Shown: piece after piece, positions 1 through 5,058 of the stretch
How positions within the stretch are numbered: the stretch's first letter is position 1
Layout: each line of letters starts with the position of its first letter
Origin: Pseudomonadota bacterium
GTDB taxonomy: Bacteria; Myxococcota_A; UBA796; SXON01
Length of the DNA stretch: 5,058 bases
Assembly (NCBI GenBank): GCA_005776735.1
Contig: SXOM01000629.1
Coordinates: forward strand, 1 to 5,058
Reading direction: 5' to 3'
Made by a program: the position numbers and the translations under genes
Notes under the pieces: generated by a model
Database searches by the model: none
What the model saw: the letters and a program-made list of their open reading frames with translations, nothing else
What the model was told of the DNA's origin: nothing

Positions 1-100
1 CGAACCGGCGCGGCACCGGTGCGTAGCGCCGGCGTGGCGTCGACGGTTCGGGGTTGCGGTGCGTCGGCGGTGGCGGGCGGGCCGGCCGGCGACGTTGCGA

Positions 101-120
101 CCGGGTGGCTCCGGGTGGCC
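101..120. repeat. Tandem 10-bp direct repeat upstream of leuS
   Basis: Two adjacent copies of CCGGGTGGC(T/C) lie head to tail, differing only in the last base, and a degenerate third piece (GGGTTGG) follows from 121. In sequence this rich in G and C such a short repeat may be chance or slippage. Its place in the leuS leader leaves a regulatory role possible but unsupported. Confidence 0.35.
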
Positions 121-133
121 GGGTTGGGGGGGC

Positions 134-147
134 CCCCGCTTGCGGGG
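134..147 (+). other. Hairpin with CTTG tetraloop in the leuS upstream region
   Basis: CCCCG (134-138) pairs with CGGGG (143-147) across a CTTG loop closed by a G-C pair. G(CUUG)C is a known stable RNA tetraloop. Just upstream, the run of seven G and five C (126-137) forms an overlapping alternative pairing. No T tract follows, so a classical intrinsic terminator is not supported. It could end an upstream transcript or be a leader structure, or it could be a composition artefact. Confidence 0.35.
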
Positions 148-324
148 TCCCGAGCCGGACGGGGCCCGGCGTCACCCGGACCACCGACCCCTCGACCGGC
201 CCGCCCGCCGCCGCCCATCCTGAGCGGTGCGCCCCCGCCCCGATCGACGCCCAGCCGGTCGCGGCGCACCGCCCTGGTGCTCCGGATCGCACGCCCACGA
301 CCGCGGGGTTAGCCGAGCCGGCCC

Positions 325-329
325 AGGAG
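325..329 (+). promoter_or_regulatory. leuS Shine-Dalgarno (AGGAG)
   Basis: AGGAG sits five bases before the GTG at 335 and fixes that codon as the leuS start. The ATG at 333, one frame away and overlapping the GTG as ATGTG, would have only three bases of spacing and opens an unrelated frame. Confidence 0.8.
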
Positions 330-334
330 TCCAT

Positions 335-2812
<2,478 letters not shown>

Positions 2813-2815
2813 GCG

Positions 2816-3385
2816 ATGGCCGCGAACGCCTGTAGTCCGGAGCGCCTCGCGGCGCTGGTGCGTGCGCGCGACGTCCGCGCCCTCGACGAACTGGTGACCT
2901 GCCACGGGAGCCGGCTCATGGCGGTGGCCCAGCGCCACTGCCGCAACCGCGCCGACGCCGAGGACGCCGTCCAGGACGCGCTCCTCTCCGCCGGCAAGCA
3001 CCTCGGCGACTGGCGCGGCGAAGGTTCCGTGGAGGGGTGGGTCATCCGCATGGTCGCCAATGCGTGCGCCAAGATGCGACGGGGGCGCAAGAACGACCCG
3101 GCCCTTCACTCGACGGAGATCGAGCCGATCGCGATGGAGCCGACGGTCGAGCGCATGGCCCAGCGGGCCGAGCTCAACGAGCAGCTCGCCGCGGCCCTGG
3201 CGACGTTGGCGCCGGTCGACCGCGCGATCCTCCTGTTGGCCGAGGCCGAGGAGTGGGACAGCAAGCGCATCGCCGCCGAGGTGGACATGACCTCGGGCGC
3301 TGTGCGCACGCGCCTGTTCCGCGCGCGCAAGCGCCTGCAAGAGGTCCTCGCCCCCGGGCTCGCCGACCTCGCGCGCGAGCCCTGA
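2816..3385 (+). CDS. ECF-type RNA polymerase sigma factor (sigma-70 family)
   Basis: This is a predicted extracytoplasmic-function sigma factor that would direct RNA polymerase to a specific promoter set. It is 189 aa with only regions 2 and 4, typical for the group. Region 2 spans about residues 23-93 and includes the polymerase-binding helix RNRADAEDAVQDALL (43-57) and the -10 recognition stretch SVEGWVIRMVANACAKMRR (71-89). Region 4 spans about 120-178, with the helix-turn-helix and basic end SGAVRTRLFRARKRL (160-174) for -35 binding. The linker at about 94-118 is acidic to neutral and not conserved. There is no membrane segment, no C-terminal extension and no anti-sigma gene next to it. 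Cys29, Cys42 and Cys84 lie in region 2, but nothing shows they sense anything. The start codon is three bases after the leuS stop, so expression probably depends on leuS transcription. The ECF subgroup and regulon cannot be read from the sequence. Confidence 0.9.
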   Translation: MAANACSPERLAALVRARDVRALDELVTCHGSRLMAVAQRHCRNRADAEDAVQDALLSAGKHLGDWRGEGSVEGWVIRMVANACAKMRRGRKNDPALHSTEIEPIAMEPTVERMAQRAELNEQLAAALATLAPVDRAILLLAEAEEWDSKRIAAEVDMTSGAVRTRLFRARKRLQEVLAPGLADLAREP

Positions 3386-3395
3386 ACGTTCAGGG
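3380..3395. repeat. Perfect 16-bp palindrome over the sigma stop codon
   Basis: CCCTGAACGTTCAGGG is a perfect inverted repeat whose left half contains the TGA stop of the sigma gene. As RNA it folds into a six-pair stem with an ACGU loop. After a small internal loop, GCGC... at 3374-3377 can pair with 3397-3400 and lengthen the stem. There is no T tract, so it is either an atypical terminator, a transcript 3'-end stabiliser, or a dimeric repressor site ahead of the lipoprotein gene. The sequence does not choose between these. Confidence 0.6.
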
Positions 3396-3396
3396 G

Positions 3397-3408
3397 CGCG
3401 GCGCCGCG
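3397..3408. repeat. 12-bp GC palindrome adjoining the first one
   Basis: CGCGGCGCCGCG is a perfect inverted repeat one base after the 16-bp palindrome. It consists only of G and C and is easier to get by chance here. Its left four bases are also the ones that can extend the stem of the preceding palindrome, so the two could form mutually exclusive structures. Confidence 0.4.
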
Positions 3409-3498
3409 ACCGTCCGCTCGGGAATCCGAGGCCGGCGCGCCGCGCGACTCCCCGCGCGGATGTGGCCCGGATGGTGTACGGTTCCGGGGGGGGTTGCC

Positions 3499-4272
3499 GT
3501 GCGTGCTGCCGCTTGGTTGTCCGTGCTCGTGGCGTGTGGAACGCCGGAGCCCGACCCCTGCGAGGGCGTGCCCGATGGGGAGTGCGACGCCGACGGCGAC
3601 GGGTTCGCGGCGGAAGAGGACTGCGACGATCGTGCAGCCGTCCGAAACGCAGGATTGCCCGAAGACTGCGACGATGGCGAAGACAACGACTGCGACCTGC
3701 GGACCGACCGCGCCGACCCGGACTGCAAACCCGGCGGCCCGGCCGTCGAGGACAGCGGGTGGATCGTGGGCGCTTCGGCTGGGTTCCACGGGTCGATGGC
3801 CCAGCGGGGCGACGGGGTCGAGGTGATCTACGGGTTCGGGGTGACGACCGGGAACGGGAGCTGGGGCTGTTCGATCAACGCGGTGCACGCGGGTGGGGAC
3901 CCGGCGCCGCCCGGGTGCCCCGACTGTACCTTCGCGTATGGTACGCACTACGCCGGCGGGGGCACCGTCGGGGACCACTGCGAAGACCTGGTCCGCCCGG
4001 GGGTCTTCGCCGAAGAGGACGTCAGCACCGTGTGGTGGGGCGCCGCCGGCCAGGACGAACTCCTCGGCTGGGGGTTTGCCGAGACCTACCTGTATTTCTA
4101 CGCGGGGCACGCGTACGCGATGGAGAACGTGATTTTCCTGTACCACACCGCCTACGGGTGGGTGCCACGCCACTACGACATCCCCGCGCTCGGGGTGGAC
4201 CAGGTCCAACAAGACAGCGACCCGATGGTATTCATGGACACCGGGGCGACCTACTACGCGTTCGCGTACTGA
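3499..4272 (+). CDS. Predicted lipoprotein with MopE-type metal-binding motif
   Basis: A short signal peptide (MRAAAWLSVLVA) ends in the lipobox LVAC at residues 10-13, so the 257-aa precursor should be lipidated at Cys13 and anchored in the envelope. Residues 29-76 form one Asp/Cys-rich unit, with DADGDG at 30-35, DCDD at 41-44, EDCDD at 55-59 and DNDCD at 62-66. This matches the MopE-type putative metal-binding motif (Pfam Cu-binding_MopE), common in myxobacterial surface proteins. Metal identity is not shown by sequence. Residues about 85-257 match no family I recognise. They hold Cys124, a CPDC pair (140-143) and Cys161, plus many Tyr and Trp residues, suggesting a disulfide-bonded beta-rich secreted domain. 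Mature protein has ten Cys besides the lipidated one. GTG 3499 is chosen because it puts Arg directly before the hydrophobic stretch; ATG 3460 in the same frame would add 13 residues. A run of eight G lies just before the start in place of a clear Shine-Dalgarno. Confidence 0.8.
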   Translation: MRAAAWLSVLVACGTPEPDPCEGVPDGECDADGDGFAAEEDCDDRAAVRNAGLPEDCDDGEDNDCDLRTDRADPDCKPGGPAVEDSGWIVGASAGFHGSMAQRGDGVEVIYGFGVTTGNGSWGCSINAVHAGGDPAPPGCPDCTFAYGTHYAGGGTVGDHCEDLVRPGVFAEEDVSTVWWGAAGQDELLGWGFAETYLYFYAGHAYAMENVIFLYHTAYGWVPRHYDIPALGVDQVQQDSDPMVFMDTGATYYAFAY

Positions 4273-4290
4273 CCGCGTGTGAAACACTCT

Positions 4291-4319
4291 GGTCGGCCGG
4301 CGCATCGTCCCGCCGAACC
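4291..4319 (+). other. Weak hairpin between the lipoprotein and thioredoxin genes
   Basis: GGTCGGC (4291-4297) can pair with GCCGAACC (4312-4319) if one A is bulged, leaving a 14-base loop. It lies in the 66-base gap between the two genes. No T tract follows. It may be a leader structure or a weak terminator, but chance is a fair alternative. Confidence 0.25.
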
Positions 4320-4338
4320 CACAACCCTGGAACCCCGC

Positions 4339-5001
4339 ATGTCCGTCACCGTCGTCACCACCGAGACCTTCAAGACCCAGGTGCTCGAGAGTCCGCTCCC
4401 CGTGATCATCGACTTCTGGGCCGAATGGTGTGGCCCGTGCCGCGCGATCTCGCCGGCGATGGAGCAGCTCTCCGCGCGCCGCGCCGATGTGCGCATCTGC
4501 AAGATCAACGTCGACGAGGAGCCCGCGCTCGCCCAGGCGTTCCGCGTGCAGAGCATCCCGCTCGTCGTCGGCATGAAGGGGCAGACGGTCGTGGCGGCCG
4601 ACGTCGGCTGGCGCGGCGCGGCCGCGCTCGAAGACCTCGTGAACCGCACCGTCGCCGCCACCCCCGAAGCGATGGCGCCCGCGGAGCCGCGCGAGGTCGA
4701 CGTGCTCGCGCTGAAGGCGGCCGTCGAGGGCGGCGCCACGGTCGTGGACGTCCGCAACCCCGACGAGCACGCCACCGGGCACGTCCCCGGCGCGATCCTG
4801 CTCCCGCTCCCGGACCTCGAGGCCCGCCACGGGGAGCTTGCGGCGCACAAGGGCAAGGACGTGTACATCATCTGCCGCAGCGGGGCCCGGTCCGCTCGCG
4901 CCGCGGCGTTCCTGGCCGGCGTCGGCCACAAGCCGATCAACGTCGCCGGGGGTACGATGGCGTGGGTCGCGCAGGGCTACCCGACGCAGACGCCGGGGTA
5001 G
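4339..5001 (+). CDS. Thioredoxin-rhodanese fusion protein
   Basis: The 220-aa protein joins two small redox/sulfur domains. Residues 1-105 form a thioredoxin fold with the exact active site WCGPC at 30-34, the buried Asp25 and the cis-proline Pro74 in SIP, as needed for dithiol-disulfide exchange. An Ala/Pro/Glu-rich linker (about 106-120) leads to a single rhodanese domain at about 121-217. This has VVDVR (135-139), GHVPGA (147-152), the catalytic loop CRSGARS (179-185) with Cys179 able to carry a persulfide, and GGTMAW (204-209). The absence of a signal peptide or membrane segment places it in the cytoplasm. A likely role is sulfane-sulfur transfer or release, with the thioredoxin half reducing the persulfide on the rhodanese half; that coupling is inference. 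ATG 4339 is chosen because the thioredoxin fold begins there, with a modest GGA seven bases before; GTG 4279 would add 20 Pro/Arg-rich residues. It follows the lipoprotein gene by 66 bases. Confidence 0.92.
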   Translation: MSVTVVTTETFKTQVLESPLPVIIDFWAEWCGPCRAISPAMEQLSARRADVRICKINVDEEPALAQAFRVQSIPLVVGMKGQTVVAADVGWRGAAALEDLVNRTVAATPEAMAPAEPREVDVLALKAAVEGGATVVDVRNPDEHATGHVPGAILLPLPDLEARHGELAAHKGKDVYIICRSGARSARAAAFLAGVGHKPINVAGGTMAWVAQGYPTQTPG

Positions 5002-5017
5002 CGCCCGCGCGGCCGCG

Positions 5018-5052
5018 CGAGGCGCGCCCGCCTCGGCCGCTCGCAGCGGCCG
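5018..5052 (+). terminator. Two adjoining GC-rich hairpins after the fusion gene
   Basis: CGAGGCG (5018-5024) pairs with CGCCTCG (5029-5035) around a CGCC loop. CGGCCGCT (5034-5041) pairs with AGCGGCCG (5045-5052) around a CGC loop. They share two bases, so both cannot be complete at once. A 14-bp palindrome at 5006-5019 lies just before them. The position right after the stop codon suits transcription termination or 3'-end protection. No T tract is seen before the window ends, so the terminator call is tentative. Confidence 0.45.
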
Positions 5053-5058
5053 GTCGCG

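Larger units (their letters stand above)
1..324. other. Upstream region of leuS with no supportable gene
   Basis: This stretch before leuS is extremely GC-rich. Reading frames stay open through parts of it on the plus strand, but their products are Pro/Arg/Ala-rich, show no recognisable domain, and run out of frame into leuS, as expected by chance at this base composition. I find no tRNA, no T-box-like specifier or antiterminator, no leucine-rich leader peptide, and no convincing -35/-10 pair. It contains a 10-bp direct repeat, a G-run/C-run palindrome and a short hairpin, listed separately. The leuS promoter is presumably here or further upstream, but I cannot place it. Confidence 0.6.

Noticed and set aside
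227..334. Upstream GTG as leuS start, adding 36 residues
   Set aside because: The added residues are Arg/Pro-rich and unlike any LeuRS N-terminus, while GTG 335 has a good Shine-Dalgarno and gives the typical MRYxPSxIEPRWQ beginning.
3384..3414. ECF-like promoter (GAAC ... CGTC) upstream of the lipoprotein gene
   Set aside because: The spacing of 23 bases between GAAC and CGTC is too long for the usual 16-17, and GAAC is part of the palindrome.
3460..3498. ATG 3460 as the lipoprotein start
   Set aside because: It would place MWPGWCTVPGGVAV before the signal peptide without a positive n-region at the start; GTG 3499 gives a more usual short lipoprotein signal. It remains possible.
4279..4338. 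GTG 4279 as the start of the thioredoxin-rhodanese gene
   Set aside because: It adds 20 Pro/Arg-rich residues before the thioredoxin fold; ATG 4339 begins exactly where family members begin.
3106..4929. Long open frame on the minus strand across the lipoprotein and fusion genes
   Set aside because: It is antisense to two genes with clear domains, its product is Arg/Gly/Val-rich with no recognisable domain, and such open antisense frames are expected from strong third-position GC bias.

Overview
The window is very GC-rich (about 70 % by eye) with strong G/C preference at third codon positions, and every supportable gene lies on the plus strand. The source is most likely a bacterium of the Myxococcota / former Deltaproteobacteria. 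The best pointer is a predicted lipoprotein with an Asp/Cys-rich MopE-type metal-binding motif, a module common in that group. A leucyl-tRNA synthetase of the type without cysteines in its zinc-knuckle region fits but does not decide it. Taxonomy is inference.

Layout. Positions 1-334 hold no convincing gene. They look like a leader or intergenic region with a short direct repeat, a hairpin with a CTTG loop, and a clear Shine-Dalgarno just before leuS. Positions 335-2812 are a complete leuS with a GTG start (825 aa). After a 3-base gap, 2816-3385 encode a short ECF-type RNA polymerase sigma factor (189 aa) whose ribosome-binding site lies inside the end of leuS, so the two are probably co-transcribed and translationally coupled. 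A perfect 16-bp palindrome overlaps the sigma stop codon, followed at once by a 12-bp GC palindrome. Positions 3499-4272 encode a predicted lipoprotein (257 aa) with one MopE-type motif and a Cys- and aromatic-rich C-terminal region that I cannot assign. Positions 4339-5001 encode a cytoplasmic thioredoxin-rhodanese fusion (220 aa). GC-rich hairpins follow to the end of the window.

How the genes relate. leuS is housekeeping (leucyl-tRNA supply plus editing of mischarged tRNA). The sigma factor behind it has no recognisable anti-sigma partner in the window, so its output may be tied to leuS expression. The lipoprotein is envelope-associated and the thioredoxin-rhodanese protein handles thiol or sulfane-sulfur chemistry in the cytoplasm. 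Nothing in the sequence proves that the last two belong to one pathway or to the sigma regulon. I see no mobile element, CRISPR array, tRNA or rRNA. The most unusual points are the leuS-sigma coupling, the palindrome at the sigma stop, the unassigned lipoprotein domain and the two-domain redox/sulfur protein; I do not see a clear-cut new defence or biosynthetic system.
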